A DNA stretch of 27,410 nt from JBJXGV01 sp046160485 (GCA_046160485.1 JBJXGV010000051.1:1-27410), one strand, 5' to 3'. Shown: positions 1 through 7,738, counted from the first letter of the stretch. Notes: generated from the letters alone by a model not told the origin. Numbers and translations are program-made.

Positions 1-1868
1 ACGCGCGCCATACCAGGACGACTCGACAGCATTTCAGACTTCCACTTCGCGCTCTCCGGCGGCGCGTTGCGTTCGCAGTTGTGGTCCTCGGTGTGCACGC
101 GGCTTCCGTAGTCGCTTCTGCGCAGACGCTCGTGCTCGAGACGGCGGACGGGTCGGCGAACGACGTGGGCTCCTACACCTCGCTCGCGCTCGACGCGTCG
201 GGGAACCCGCACGTGAGCTACTTCGACGCCACGACCTTCAACCTCAAGTACGCGCGGAAGTCTGGAGGCGTGTGGGCAATCGAGACGGCGGACGGGTCCG
301 CGAACCAAGTGGGTTACTACGCCTCGCTCGCGCTCGACGCGTTGGGGAACCCGCACGTGAGCTACCTCGACAACACGACCGGCGACGTCAAGTACGCACG
401 GAAGTCCGGTGGCGTGTGGACGCTCGAGACGGCGGACGGGTCGGCGAACGTCGTGGGCTGGTACACATCGCTCGCGCTCGACGCGTCGGGGAACCCGCAC
501 GTGAGCTACCAGGACGGGACGATCTTCGACCTCAAGTACGCGCGGAAGTCCGGGGGCGTGTGGACGATCGAGACGGCGGACGGGTCAGCGAATAACGTGG
601 GCGAGTACACCTCGCTCGCGCTTGACGCGTCGGGGAACCCGCACGTGAGTTACCTCGACGGCACGACCTTCGACGTCAAGTACGCGCGGAAGTCCGGGGG
701 CGTGTGGACGATCGAGACGGCGGACGGATCGGCGAACTCCGTGGGCTGGTACACCTCGCTCGCGCTCGACGCGTCGGGGAACCCGCACGTCAGCTATCAC
801 GACCCGACGACCGGCGACCTCAAGTACGCGCGGAAGTCTGGGGGCGTGTGGACGATCGAGACGGCGGACGGGTCGGCGAACTTCGTGGGCGAGTACACGT
901 CGCTCGCGCTCGACGCGTTGGGGAACCCGCACGTGAGCTACCTGGACGCCAGCACTAACGACCTCTACTACACCAGCGCCGCGGTCCGAGTCCTCTCTCC
1001 CAACGCCGCGGTGACCTGGGCCGTCGGCAGCCTGCAGAATATCGACTGGTCGGGCATCGGGCCTGTCGACATCGCCATCGCTCCCGACGGGAGCGGCGAA
1101 GGGATCACGCTCTTGAACGGCATCACGACGAGCCCGATCGCCCTACGCGTGCCGCATCTTCCGTCGCGGTTCGCGCGCATCTTGATCGAACGCGCGGCGC
1201 CGTTCTCCGCGGACGCGTCGGACTCGTTCTTCCGCATCGACGCGTCGATCACGCTCCAGAAGTTCGACGCGACGCTCGCGAGCGCCGCGGATGCCGGCGA
1301 GGTCTCGCGCGCCGGCGCCGGTACGCTCTCTCCCGAATCCGCCGTTTCCGGCGTACGCCTCGCGTGGCAGACCTCGCCTGGGCTGCCCGAGCTTGCGGGC
1401 TACCGCCTCGAGAGCGCGCGCGACGCTTCCAGTGCGTTCACGCCGCTCCACGGCGGCGTGCTCGAATCCGAGCAGCACCTCGACCCGGCAGGAAGCGAGT
1501 CGTCACGCTACCGATTGTTCGCGGTGAACGGACTCGGGGAGGAGTATCTCCTCGGCGAGACGTCCCTCGCGACGACGCTTTCTGCCGGGCGGCTCCTCGC
1601 CGTCGCGCCGAACCCCGCGCCCGGCGGCTCGACGCGCGTCGCGTTCCGCGTTCCCGTGCACGGCGCCGACGTTCAGGTCTCCGTGTTCGACGTCAGCGGG
1701 AGGCGTATCCGGACGCTCGCGTCGGGACCGCACGCCGCCGGCGTGCGCACGAGCGACTGGGACGGCCGCGACGACGGCGGTCGCGATGTCGCGGGCGGCG
1801 TCTACTTCGTGCGGCTAGGCCGCGGCGAGATCACCGAGGCAACCGAGCGCGTCGTCGTCGTGCGGTGA
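1..1868 (+). CDS. Secreted 6-repeat propeller-like protein with C-terminal FlgD/sorting domain (5' partial)
   Basis: The frame (first full codon at base 3) is open to the left edge with no ATG, GTG, TTG or CTG codon before the GTG at 81. The codons before 81 encode an Arg-rich stretch followed by VAFAVVVLGV and an ASA|Q cleavage-like site. That makes a complete signal peptide, so the true start almost certainly lies left of the window and GTG 81 would cut the signal in half. The mature protein has six 48-aa repeats (bases 138-1001) with a core like SLALDASGNPHVSY and KYARKSGG, probably a six-bladed beta-propeller. A Ser/Thr-rich Ig-like segment, an FnIII-like segment and a FlgD-type C-terminal domain follow (about 1580-1868; motif VFDVSGRRIRTL, then WDGRDDGG and GVYFVRL). 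In related bacteria this tail is annotated as a type IX-style sorting module, so export to the surface is likely. No enzymatic motif is visible. A diverged paralogue lies at 22061-23653. Confidence 0.85.
   Translation, partial: ARHTRTTRQHFRLPLRALRRRVAFAVVVLGVHAASVVASAQTLVLETADGSANDVGSYTSLALDASGNPHVSYFDATTFNLKYARKSGGVWAIETADGSANQVGYYASLALDALGNPHVSYLDNTTGDVKYARKSGGVWTLETADGSANVVGWYTSLALDASGNPHVSYQDGTIFDLKYARKSGGVWTIETADGSANNVGEYTSLALDASGNPHVSYLDGTTFDVKYARKSGGVWTIETADGSANSVGWYTSLALDASGNPHVSYHDPTTGDLKYARKSGGVWTIETADGSANFVGEYTSLALDALGNPHVSYLDASTNDLYYTSAAVRVLSPNAAVTWAVGSLQNIDWSGIGPVDIAIAPDGSGEGITLLNGITTSPIALRVPHLPSRFARILIERAAPFSADASDSFFRIDASITLQKFDATLASAADAGEVSRAGAGTLSPESAVSGVRLAWQTSPGLPELAGYRLESARDASSAFTPLHGGVLESEQHLDPAGSESSRYRLFAVNGLGEEYLLGETSLATTLSAGRLLAVAPNPAPGGSTRVAFRVPVHGADVQVSVFDVSGRRIRTLASGPHAAGVRTSDWDGRDDGGRDVAGGVYFVRLGRGEITEATERVVVVR
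138..1001 (+). repeat. Six tandem 144-bp coding repeats
   Basis: Units begin at 138, 282, 426, 570, 714 and 858, each exactly 144 bp (48 codons) and opening with GAGACGGCGGACGG. Units 4 and 5 differ at about 19 of 144 positions by hand count. Variation clusters at a few codons: the residue after GSAN, the residue before Y-T-S, and the D-x-T-T-x-D turn. The last unit loses the KYARKSGG segment. The strong DNA-level similarity points to recent tandem duplication or ongoing gene conversion. Confidence 0.95.
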
Positions 1869-1872
1869 GGTA

Positions 1873-1890
1873 GCGACGGTCGCTCGTCGC
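1873..1890 (+). terminator. Stem-loop after first gene
   Basis: GCGACG (1873-1878) pairs with CGTCGC (1885-1890) across a 6-nt loop, 4 bp after the TGA stop. No T-run follows; instead there is a perfect direct repeat of GATTGAGTTC (1891-1900 and 1901-1910). It could help terminate transcription, but the stem is short. Confidence 0.3.
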
Positions 1891-1965
1891 GATTGAGTTC
1901 GATTGAGTTCGATCGACCGAAGCGTCACACGGCGGAGGTGCGGGTGACGCAAACGACTTGCTTGA

Positions 1966-1995
1966 TTGAGCCAAGCAGCCGTTTCGGAGTACACT
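1966..1995 (+). promoter_or_regulatory. Putative sigma70-type promoter for the membrane protein gene
   Basis: TTGAGC (1966-1971), an 18-bp spacer and TACACT (1990-1995) resemble -35 and -10 boxes, with a likely start near 2002 and a leader of about 27 nt. The -35 box lies beside a 6-bp inverted repeat, TGCTTG (1959-1964) and CAAGCA (1972-1977), that could bind a regulator. Consensus match only. Confidence 0.4.
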
Positions 1996-2013
1996 AGCGC
2001 CCATTAGCAACCT

Positions 2014-2019
2014 AGGGGG
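2014..2019 (+). promoter_or_regulatory. Ribosome binding site deciding a TTG start
   Basis: AGGGGG lies 9 nt before the TTG at 2029. It is the only good Shine-Dalgarno match near the 5' end of this reading frame, and the TTG is followed at once by a hydrophobic helix, so TTG is preferred over later in-frame starts. Confidence 0.5.
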
Positions 2020-2028
2020 TCCCCGCCC

Positions 2029-3864
2029 TTGACGCTTGCTTTGCTCAAGATCGGCTTCGTTATTTTGCTCGCCGGCGGTACGGGATGGCTGTTGAAGCTA
2101 CCTCGCCGGACGAACCGCACCCTCGCGTTCGATTCCTTCGTCATCAGCAATTGCGCAGGCTGGGCGCTCTCGATCATCTTTCTCTATTCGTTCGTTGAGC
2201 TCTTCGGCGCCCGCGCGTTCTGGATTCCGCTGGTGACGGGAGCCGCCGGCTGGGCGTTGGCAGCCGCGACACTCCTGCGCCGCAGGTTCGTTATCGAGTG
2301 GCGCGTGCCGCGGTTCCACGCACTGGCCCTCCTCGCGCTCGGCATCATTCTCTTCGTGACAACAGCGCAGCGCGTCTTCCCTCTGTCGCACGACGCCGTC
2401 GTCCACTGTTTCGTCGCCGAGAAGATTCGCGAGAGCGCGCGGCTCTGCGCCGACTGGGAGCCCTGGGGCCCGATTCCGATTCACTACACGCAAGGTCTTC
2501 ATCTCTTCATCGCGATGGCATCGCGCATCACGGGCGAAGCCGTACCGCAGGTGTTCCAGGCGCTTCTCTTCTGGTTCGGGCTCGGCGGGGTGCTTGCGTT
2601 CTACGTAGTCGCCCGCGCGTTTCTCTCCTCGGCGCGCTCCGCGCTCGTCGCCGTCGCGATTCTGACCTTCGCGTGCAACTCGGGAACTTTCTTCGACTAC
2701 GTCTCGTGGGGCGGAATGCCCACGCTGCTTTCGCAATTGTATTTCCTCTGCGTGATCGTTCTCCTCGTCTCGCGCGAGTGCGCGCGATGCGACGTCGTTC
2801 TTGCGGGTACGTTTCTCGCCGGGCTCACGATGACGAGCCAGGTCGGCGCGTTCATCACCGCGTGGGTGCTCGGCGCCTATATCGCCGTGTTGCTGGTGCG
2901 GAAGCGAGACTCGCACCGCGCTCGGTTCCTCGTGGCGAGCCTCGCGTGGCAGTTCGCGTTCTCGATCAGCATTCTCTGGATCTACCTGCCGAAACTGGGA
3001 ACCATCGCGCGCACCGACGCGCTGCGCTTTACGGTCGACTCGCCGGTCTCCGCGGAACTCGCCGTGCTTCTCGTCGGCGTGCCGGTACTGCCGCTGGCTG
3101 CTCTCGGCGTGTTCGCGGCGCGGCGCGACTCGAAGCTCATTCGCGAGCCGCAGTTTCTCGCGATTTGGGCGATCGCTCTCGCCGGCGGGACGCTCTTCTG
3201 GGACCGCGTCTACCGCTTCGCCGCCGAGATCGCGACCGGCGAGTCGTTCAGCGCGTTCGTTCCCTCGAGATTTCTGACGGTGATGGCTGCTCCGCTCGCG
3301 ATCATCGGAGCCGCGTGGCTCGCCTCCGCGATGAAATCGCGCGCTCGCGCGGCCGCCGCCTACGGCACCATCGCCGCCGCCTGCGTCGCCGGCGCGATCC
3401 TTCATGTGTGGCCGGTGGTCACCGCACCGGGGATCGCGCCCGACCGCGTGGCGCTCTACGAGTGGGTGCGCGCGAGCACCCCGAAGAACGCGTTCATCCT
3501 CTACGAAGTGGACCTCGAGCCGACGTGGTGGCGTTACTACCTCGTCGGCCGCGACATGTGTAACGTGCCGATTCCGTCCGGTGAAGTGCGCGACGACCCG
3601 CGCTTAGTCGAGAAGAACGCGGCGTGCGACACGCGCGATTTGGCGAGGCTTCGGGAGTGGCTCTCGTCGCAGGAGAAGCGCGCCTTCGTCCTCGCTTCCG
3701 CGGCGACAGCGCAGGCGAGGCAGGCGCGCGGATTCCGGTTCGCCGGCGAGCACGGCGAGTTCGCGCTCTTGGAGATGGCCGAGGCGCCGTCCGCGATCGC
3801 CGGAGCGGAGCGCGAGCCTGGCGTGCGTGGCGACGAGGTTACCGAGCCCGACGAACGCAACTAG
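2029..3864 (+). CDS. Polytopic membrane protein, GT-C glycosyltransferase-like
   Basis: This 611-aa protein has roughly 12-13 hydrophobic segments, starting within the first 20 residues and running to about residue 465, then a soluble C-terminal part of about 150 residues. The first large loop (about 117-160) carries SHDAVVH, an Asp/His-bearing motif, followed by a Trp/Pro-rich stretch and HYTQGLHLF. This layout (acidic residue in the first exoplasmic loop, many helices, soluble tail) is typical of GT-C enzymes that move sugars from lipid-phosphate donors, and of the related DUF6541-like families. The tail has a Trp/Tyr-rich WWRYYLVGRDM patch. No glycosyltransferase signature is strong enough to name a substrate, so a transferase role is inference and an uncharacterised membrane protein is the safe alternative. 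It has its own putative promoter and no close operon partner. Confidence 0.75.
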   Translation: MTLALLKIGFVILLAGGTGWLLKLPRRTNRTLAFDSFVISNCAGWALSIIFLYSFVELFGARAFWIPLVTGAAGWALAAATLLRRRFVIEWRVPRFHALALLALGIILFVTTAQRVFPLSHDAVVHCFVAEKIRESARLCADWEPWGPIPIHYTQGLHLFIAMASRITGEAVPQVFQALLFWFGLGGVLAFYVVARAFLSSARSALVAVAILTFACNSGTFFDYVSWGGMPTLLSQLYFLCVIVLLVSRECARCDVVLAGTFLAGLTMTSQVGAFITAWVLGAYIAVLLVRKRDSHRARFLVASLAWQFAFSISILWIYLPKLGTIARTDALRFTVDSPVSAELAVLLVGVPVLPLAALGVFAARRDSKLIREPQFLAIWAIALAGGTLFWDRVYRFAAEIATGESFSAFVPSRFLTVMAAPLAIIGAAWLASAMKSRARAAAAYGTIAAACVAGAILHVWPVVTAPGIAPDRVALYEWVRASTPKNAFILYEVDLEPTWWRYYLVGRDMCNVPIPSGEVRDDPRLVEKNAACDTRDLARLREWLSSQEKRAFVLASAATAQARQARGFRFAGEHGEFALLEMAEAPSAIAGAEREPGVRGDEVTEPDERN

Positions 3865-3895
3865 TCGCGGCGCGCCTCCTGGTTAGGTAGAAACC

Positions 3896-3958
3896 CGCCG
3901 CGCGCGCGGCGCAGCGCTCACCAATCGACGCGCGCCGGCGCGGCTCCAAACCGCGCCG
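3896..3958 (+). terminator. Two GC-rich stem-loops after the membrane protein gene
   Basis: The first is a 16-nt palindrome, CGCCGCGCGCGCGGCG (3896-3911). The second has an 8-bp perfect stem, CGGCGCGG (3936-3943) with CCGCGCCG (3951-3958), and the 7-nt loop CTCCAAA. Neither has a T-run. The second is the better termination candidate. Confidence 0.45.
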
Positions 3959-3974
3959 CTGCGCGTGCGAAATC

Positions 3975-4008
3975 TTGATGGAGGCGCATCCGGGTTGCGC
4001 GCTACACT
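3975..4008 (+). promoter_or_regulatory. Possible promoter upstream of ogt
   Basis: TACACT (4003-4008) would be a -10 box about 63 bp before the GTG start. There is no -35 box at 16-18 bp; TTGATG (3975-3980) is 22 bp away. The same CTTGAT(T/G)GAG - TACACT layout over 35 bp occurs at 1961-1995, so the pair may be meaningful or chance. Confidence 0.25.
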
Positions 4009-4058
4009 CCGCACGGGCCGCCTCCCCCTCCCGCGGCGGCACGACGACGGCTCAGCCC

Positions 4059-4062
4059 GGAG
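4059..4062 (+). promoter_or_regulatory. Ribosome binding site deciding the ogt start
   Basis: GGAG sits 8 nt before GTG 4071. The reading frame extends upstream to TTG 3975 and ATG 3978, but those lack a Shine-Dalgarno sequence, lie upstream of the putative -10 box and would add 32 low-complexity residues not expected in this family. Confidence 0.6.
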
Positions 4063-4070
4063 CGCGCATC

Positions 4071-4643
4071 GTGACAAACCGGATTCTCACGGATCGCATC
4101 GAAAGTCCGATCGGCGAGCTTCTCGCCGGGGCGACCTCGGGTGGCGTCTGCTTGCTCGAGTTTCTCGGCGACACGCGCGCGGAGAGCCAACTCGAAGCGG
4201 TGTGGCGCGCGCTCGGTGCGGAGGAACACGCGGGGGCGGGCGCCGACGGCGCGCGCGCGGCGGCCGAACACCTCGCGCGCCTGGCGCGCGAACTCGACGG
4301 CTACTTCGCCGGCACGCTATCGCGCTTCGAGACGCCGCTCGTGATGGCCGGCACGCCGTTCCAGCGGCGCGTGTGGGACGCGCTCCTCGCGATCCCCTAC
4401 GGCGAAACGCGCTGCTACGAGGATCTCGCGATCACGATCGGCTCGGAGCACGGCCAGCGCGCCGTCGGCCACGCAAACGGCGACAATCGCATCGCAATCG
4501 TGATCCCATGCCATCGCGTCGTGAACAAGAACGGACAGCTCGGCGGCTACGGCGGCGGCCTCTGGCGCAAGGAATTCCTGCTCGAACTCGAAGGCGGCCG
4601 CCCCAAGAGCCTCATCGCGCGGCCGCGCGGGAAGGCTCGCTAA
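4071..4643 (+). CDS. ogt: Methylated-DNA--protein-cysteine S-methyltransferase (Ogt/MGMT)
   Basis: This 190-aa suicide repair enzyme removes methyl or alkyl groups from O6-guanine (and O4-thymine) in DNA onto its own cysteine. The catalytic motif IPCHRVV is present with the acceptor Cys at residue 147. It is preceded by the helix-turn-helix DNA-binding part (residues near FQRRVWDALLAIPYGETR, then RAVGHANGDNR) and followed by GQLGGYGGGLWRKEFLLELE, all in the usual order. The N-terminal domain (SPIGELLAGATSGGVCLLEF) is also typical, so the protein is full length; it lacks the extra Ada domain. GTG 4071 is chosen on its Shine-Dalgarno sequence. It is convergent with the cytochrome gene and appears to be a single-gene unit. 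Confidence 0.93.
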   Translation: MTNRILTDRIESPIGELLAGATSGGVCLLEFLGDTRAESQLEAVWRALGAEEHAGAGADGARAAAEHLARLARELDGYFAGTLSRFETPLVMAGTPFQRRVWDALLAIPYGETRCYEDLAITIGSEHGQRAVGHANGDNRIAIVIPCHRVVNKNGQLGGYGGGLWRKEFLLELEGGRPKSLIARPRGKAR

Positions 4644-4645
4644 GA

Positions 4646-4691
4646 GCCGTCCCGCGCGTGACGCGCGACGGCGCCTCCGGTTCCGAGGCGC
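4646..4691. terminator. Two stem-loops between convergent genes
   Basis: Hairpin A: GCCGT-CC-CGCGCG (4646-4658), loop TGA, then CGCGCG-ACGGC (4662-4672). Hairpin B: GCGCCTC (4671-4677), loop CGGTTCC, then GAGGCGC (4685-4691), a perfect 7-bp stem. They share two bases and so compete. They fill the 52-bp gap between the facing stop codons and could stop transcription from both sides; neither has a T-run. Confidence 0.5.
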
Positions 4692-4695
4692 ACGC

Positions 4696-7401
4696 CTACT
4701 TCAGGCGCACCACCCGCCGGATCTCCTCTTTCTGATCCGTCCGAACGCGAACCCAGAACACACCCGAGCCGACGTCGTTGCCGCGCCCGTCGCGCCCGTC
4801 CCACGTGAGGCGGTGTGCGCCGCCGCCGACGAGGCCGTGATCGTTCGATGCGACGCGCCGCCCCTGCACGTCGAAGACGTCGTATCCGACCTTCGCGGGC
4901 CGCGGCATCTCCAGGCGAATCACGAGTTCTCGCTCGAACGGATTCGGCGAGAGGGAGAGCGCGACGGGCCGCGCCGCCGCGTCGCTCGAGACGGTCGTCA
5001 CGTCGACCGCCGCGGTGTCGCGAATCATCGCAACCGGCGCCGCGCGGCCGTTCGCCGCCCAGATGTCGTAGAGCGCCTGGCCCGCGCCGTTCGTCGTGTT
5101 CTCGTCACGCAGGAACTCCACCAACTCCTTCGACGTCGTTTGGTAGTAGAGCGTGGCGATGACCGAGCGTGTCGCCGCGGGGAGCCGGTAGATCGCCGTA
5201 TCCCAGTATTGGCCATCCGCGTAACGCGGCCCCGGCCCGGCGAAGTCCGGATCGACGGGCCGTCCGCCGAACGCCGTGAACGCCGCGTTCGTGAAACCGC
5301 GCGGCGGAACGCGATTGTCTTTGTAGACCGTGTCGTTCAGCACGAAGTGGAACGCGGGACCCGCGGTCATCCCGATCGCCGCGGCGAACCCCGGCGATAA
5401 CCCCATCTCGGTTTCGTACAACGTCAGTTGGTCGTCGTGCGTGAGGACGCCGGTTCCCGCGTCGTACGCTCCCGATTCGTAGACCTGCATGCCGAACGCG
5501 TCGAACCCGACGAGGTTGACCCACACGCGCCGCCCCTCGGGATATCCGGTCGGCAGCTTGTGTCCGGTTTGATTGGTGACGGCGACGTCGGCGCGGAAAC
5601 TGTCGGCCTCGGCGACGAGCGACACGTCAATGAGCGCCGCCTTCTCGAGCATGGAGATCGCGCGCGCCGCGGCGCCGGCCAGCGCCGCCGGATCGACCTC
5701 GCCCGGATAGAGCTGCGAGAGAATCCCCGGCATCCACGAATTGCCTCCCATCATGTCGTGCAGCGGAAGGTCGGGGCGTGTCGGAGCGCCCGGATTGTTG
5801 CAGCCCTTCCCGGACACGTCGCGCATATGGCAGTCCTGGCACGTCGCGACGATCCCGTCCGCCTTGTTCCCCGCGAACTGCGGCGCGAAGACGCCGCTCG
5901 GGTACGCGCTCGCCGCCCACTCGCTGTAGGTGCGCTCGACCGGCATGAGCGTCGCGGCGTCGATGACCGCGGCCTTCTGGTTGAGCGGCCCCGGCGCGTA
6001 GTCGTCGTTCGCCACTTTCTCGAGCGCCGGATTCGAAACGTCGTGACACGTGCCGCAGAAGCGCGCGGACGTGTGCACCGGCGACGGCAAGAACGCGTGC
6101 GGCGTCACGGGATCGGTGAACGGGCCGCGCTTCCGCGGGTCGGGATCGACGACGTACTGCCCGTTGAGATAGGTCGACGGCACATCGCCCGCGTTGAGGG
6201 AGGCGAGCACGGCCTGGTCCTCGGGCGGGCTCACACCCGGCGCGTAGACCGGATCGGCCATGCGGTGACAGAAGTCGCACGAGACAGCGTCGCGGTCGGC
6301 CGCGGTGATGGCGCTCGCGTCCGTCGGATTGCTGCGGCCCGAGAGCCAGCCGAACGGCGTGTGGCAGCGAATGCAGAGATCGCCCGACGACGGCGCGTCC
6401 TGCTCGGCCACCGCGAGGCACGCGAAGTAGAGCGGGTCGCGCCCCGCCTGCGCCATCATGCTCCCTTTGAAATTGAACGCCGGCTCGACCGACGTGTCGT
6501 ACCCGCCGTGGCAGGTCGCGCAGTTCGCATGATTCTCGAACGCGCCGGCTTGGAACGGCTGGCTTCCGGGTTGATGAAAGTCGTTGAGCGTCGTCGGGAC
6601 GATGCCGTCGGTGCGCTGCAGAATCGTGAACGCACCGTTGCTCGCATCTTCGCCCGCGTTCCCCGCCGCGTCGCGCGCGACGACGCGCACGCGCGCCGCG
6701 AGCGACGGCGTGTTGTGCACGGGCCAAGCGAACGTGCCCGCGTTCGCGAGATCGCGCGCGATCATCGTCCAGAGAGCGGACTCGCTGTCGCGGTAGAAGA
6801 GATCGACCGTGGTGACGGCCACGTTGTCGGTCGCGATCCACGTGACGGCGTTCGTCGCTCCGGCTTGCCACGACTCCGATCCGTTGGGCGCCGTGACCGT
6901 GACGATCGGGTCGATCGTGTCCGCCGCGAGAACCGGCACGAGATAACCGAGGATGTCGTTCACGTTGACGTTCGTGACTTGGCTCACGTTCGTCGCGTTG
7001 AGTCCCGGAAACGTCGGCGTGTTGGCGTAGGTCGCGACATTGGTGATCTCGGTGAGGCTCGAATACGCATCGCCGTCCGAATCCGAGCCCTCGATGCTGT
7101 GAATCGCCTGCTGCCGCCCCGTGTCGTTGTTCGGGTAGCCCGGGAGCGCGGCTTCGATCGCGGCGCCGTACGGGTTGCGCGTGCTGCCGCCGGTGAAGCG
7201 ATAGTGGCACGCGCCGCAGTGATCCTGAATGCTCGGGAGATCGTCGAGGCGGCTCCCGACCGCGCTCGGATACGCGCCGAAGAACGAGCCGCGGATGGTC
7301 GGGCGGCCTTCGGCGGGAACCGCGACGATCGCGGCGAAAAGGATCGTGACGAGGATGATCCAGAGCCACTCGCTGACCTGGCGAAGCGTGCGGTACGACA
7401 T
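4696..7401 (-). CDS. Exported multiheme cytochrome c (six CxxCH) with FlgD-type sorting tail
   Basis: The 901-aa protein begins with an N-terminal signal or anchor (residues 11-30, WLWIILVTILFAAIVAV). Six CxxCH heme c motifs follow at about residues 62, 294, 343, 375, 449 and 521: CGACH, CATCH, CIRCH, CDFCH, CGTCH and CQDCH. Between the first and second hemes lie a SDSDGDAYSSLTEI calcium-loop-like segment (106-117) and an Ig-like domain (about 163-262). Residues after 560 form a large heme-free beta-rich part. The last 85 or so residues are a FlgD-like module (LSPNPFERE, VFDVQGRRV, WDGRDGRG, GVFWVRV). Such proteins carry electrons in the periplasm or at the cell surface; with this tail a surface location is likely, and a reductase or electron-export role is inference. 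The ATG at 7401 is fixed by a strong Shine-Dalgarno sequence, although the frame is open further upstream. It is divergent from the DinB-like gene, with no cytochrome partner nearby. Confidence 0.9.
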   Translation of the reverse strand: MSYRTLRQVSEWLWIILVTILFAAIVAVPAEGRPTIRGSFFGAYPSAVGSRLDDLPSIQDHCGACHYRFTGGSTRNPYGAAIEAALPGYPNNDTGRQQAIHSIEGSDSDGDAYSSLTEITNVATYANTPTFPGLNATNVSQVTNVNVNDILGYLVPVLAADTIDPIVTVTAPNGSESWQAGATNAVTWIATDNVAVTTVDLFYRDSESALWTMIARDLANAGTFAWPVHNTPSLAARVRVVARDAAGNAGEDASNGAFTILQRTDGIVPTTLNDFHQPGSQPFQAGAFENHANCATCHGGYDTSVEPAFNFKGSMMAQAGRDPLYFACLAVAEQDAPSSGDLCIRCHTPFGWLSGRSNPTDASAITAADRDAVSCDFCHRMADPVYAPGVSPPEDQAVLASLNAGDVPSTYLNGQYVVDPDPRKRGPFTDPVTPHAFLPSPVHTSARFCGTCHDVSNPALEKVANDDYAPGPLNQKAAVIDAATLMPVERTYSEWAASAYPSGVFAPQFAGNKADGIVATCQDCHMRDVSGKGCNNPGAPTRPDLPLHDMMGGNSWMPGILSQLYPGEVDPAALAGAAARAISMLEKAALIDVSLVAEADSFRADVAVTNQTGHKLPTGYPEGRRVWVNLVGFDAFGMQVYESGAYDAGTGVLTHDDQLTLYETEMGLSPGFAAAIGMTAGPAFHFVLNDTVYKDNRVPPRGFTNAAFTAFGGRPVDPDFAGPGPRYADGQYWDTAIYRLPAATRSVIATLYYQTTSKELVEFLRDENTTNGAGQALYDIWAANGRAAPVAMIRDTAAVDVTTVSSDAAARPVALSLSPNPFERELVIRLEMPRPAKVGYDVFDVQGRRVASNDHGLVGGGAHRLTWDGRDGRGNDVGSGVFWVRVRTDQKEEIRRVVRLK

Positions 7402-7406
7402 GGAAA

Positions 7407-7414
7407 CCCCTCCT
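7407..7414 (-). promoter_or_regulatory. Strong ribosome binding site of the cytochrome gene
   Basis: On the minus strand AGGAGGGG is followed by TTTCC and then ATG (7401). This decides the start: the 37 codons upstream in the same frame are Arg-rich and would mask the signal sequence. Confidence 0.75.
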
Positions 7415-7724
7415 GGGCTGCGAAGCTTGCGCGTGGTGACGGGAGAGGCTCCTCCGTGGCGGCATATCGCGTGCCGCGAGCGGCCGGCGCGTGCGCGAGA
7501 GTGCGCTGGCAAGACGATTGATCGATAACGGGTTCCACAACCGCGTGTGCTTCGTGGCCGCGGTGTGCGGGCGGGCGCGTCCGTCGGGTTGTCATTCTGT
7601 CGCGACGCGGCGAACGTGGGCGCGGGCGCGCCGGCCCCGCGGCCGCCCCCGCTTGTGGCACACTGCGATCCGCAGCCCGACGCGACGACCAGTCAATTCG
7701 AGCGTCGTCCGAGACCGCAAGGAG

Positions 7725-7732
7725 AAGGAGGT
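7725..7732 (+). promoter_or_regulatory. Perfect Shine-Dalgarno sequence of the DinB-like gene
   Basis: AAGGAGGT is a full match to the canonical anti-Shine-Dalgarno sequence, 6 nt before ATG 7739. It fixes the start although the frame is open upstream to 7547. Confidence 0.8.
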
Positions 7733-7738
7733 GGAACG

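Larger units (their letters stand above)
7402..7738. other. Divergent intergenic region, no convincing gene
   Basis: This 337-bp gap lies between two divergent starts and must hold both promoters. I see no clear -35/-10 pair on either strand. The most AT-rich point is around 7513-7531 (ATTGATCGATAAC, an imperfect palindrome on ATCGAT). The open frames crossing it are Arg/Pro-rich and look like GC-rich shadows. Confidence 0.5.

Noticed and set aside
138..1001. CRISPR or satellite-like tandem repeat
   Set aside because: Units are 144 bp with no unique spacers, stay in frame and encode a propeller-like motif; these are protein repeats.
1891..1910. Direct repeat GATTGAGTTC x2 as an attachment site
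   Set aside because: Only 10 bp, adjacent copies, with no integrase or second copy elsewhere in the window noticed.
2098..3405. 435-codon minus-strand frame opposite the membrane protein gene
   Set aside because: Highly charged, Arg/Glu/Asp-rich with no motif, as expected for the complement of hydrophobic helices.
3896..3911. CG-rich palindrome as a protein-binding operator
   Set aside because: Pure CG alternation is expected often at this GC content; kept only as part of a weak terminator call.
5428..7521. 697-codon open frame on the plus strand opposite the cytochrome gene
   Set aside because: Translation is Arg/Val/Glu-rich without any recognisable motif, and the opposite strand encodes six CxxCH motifs with a signal peptide and ribosome binding site. 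It is a GC-rich shadow.
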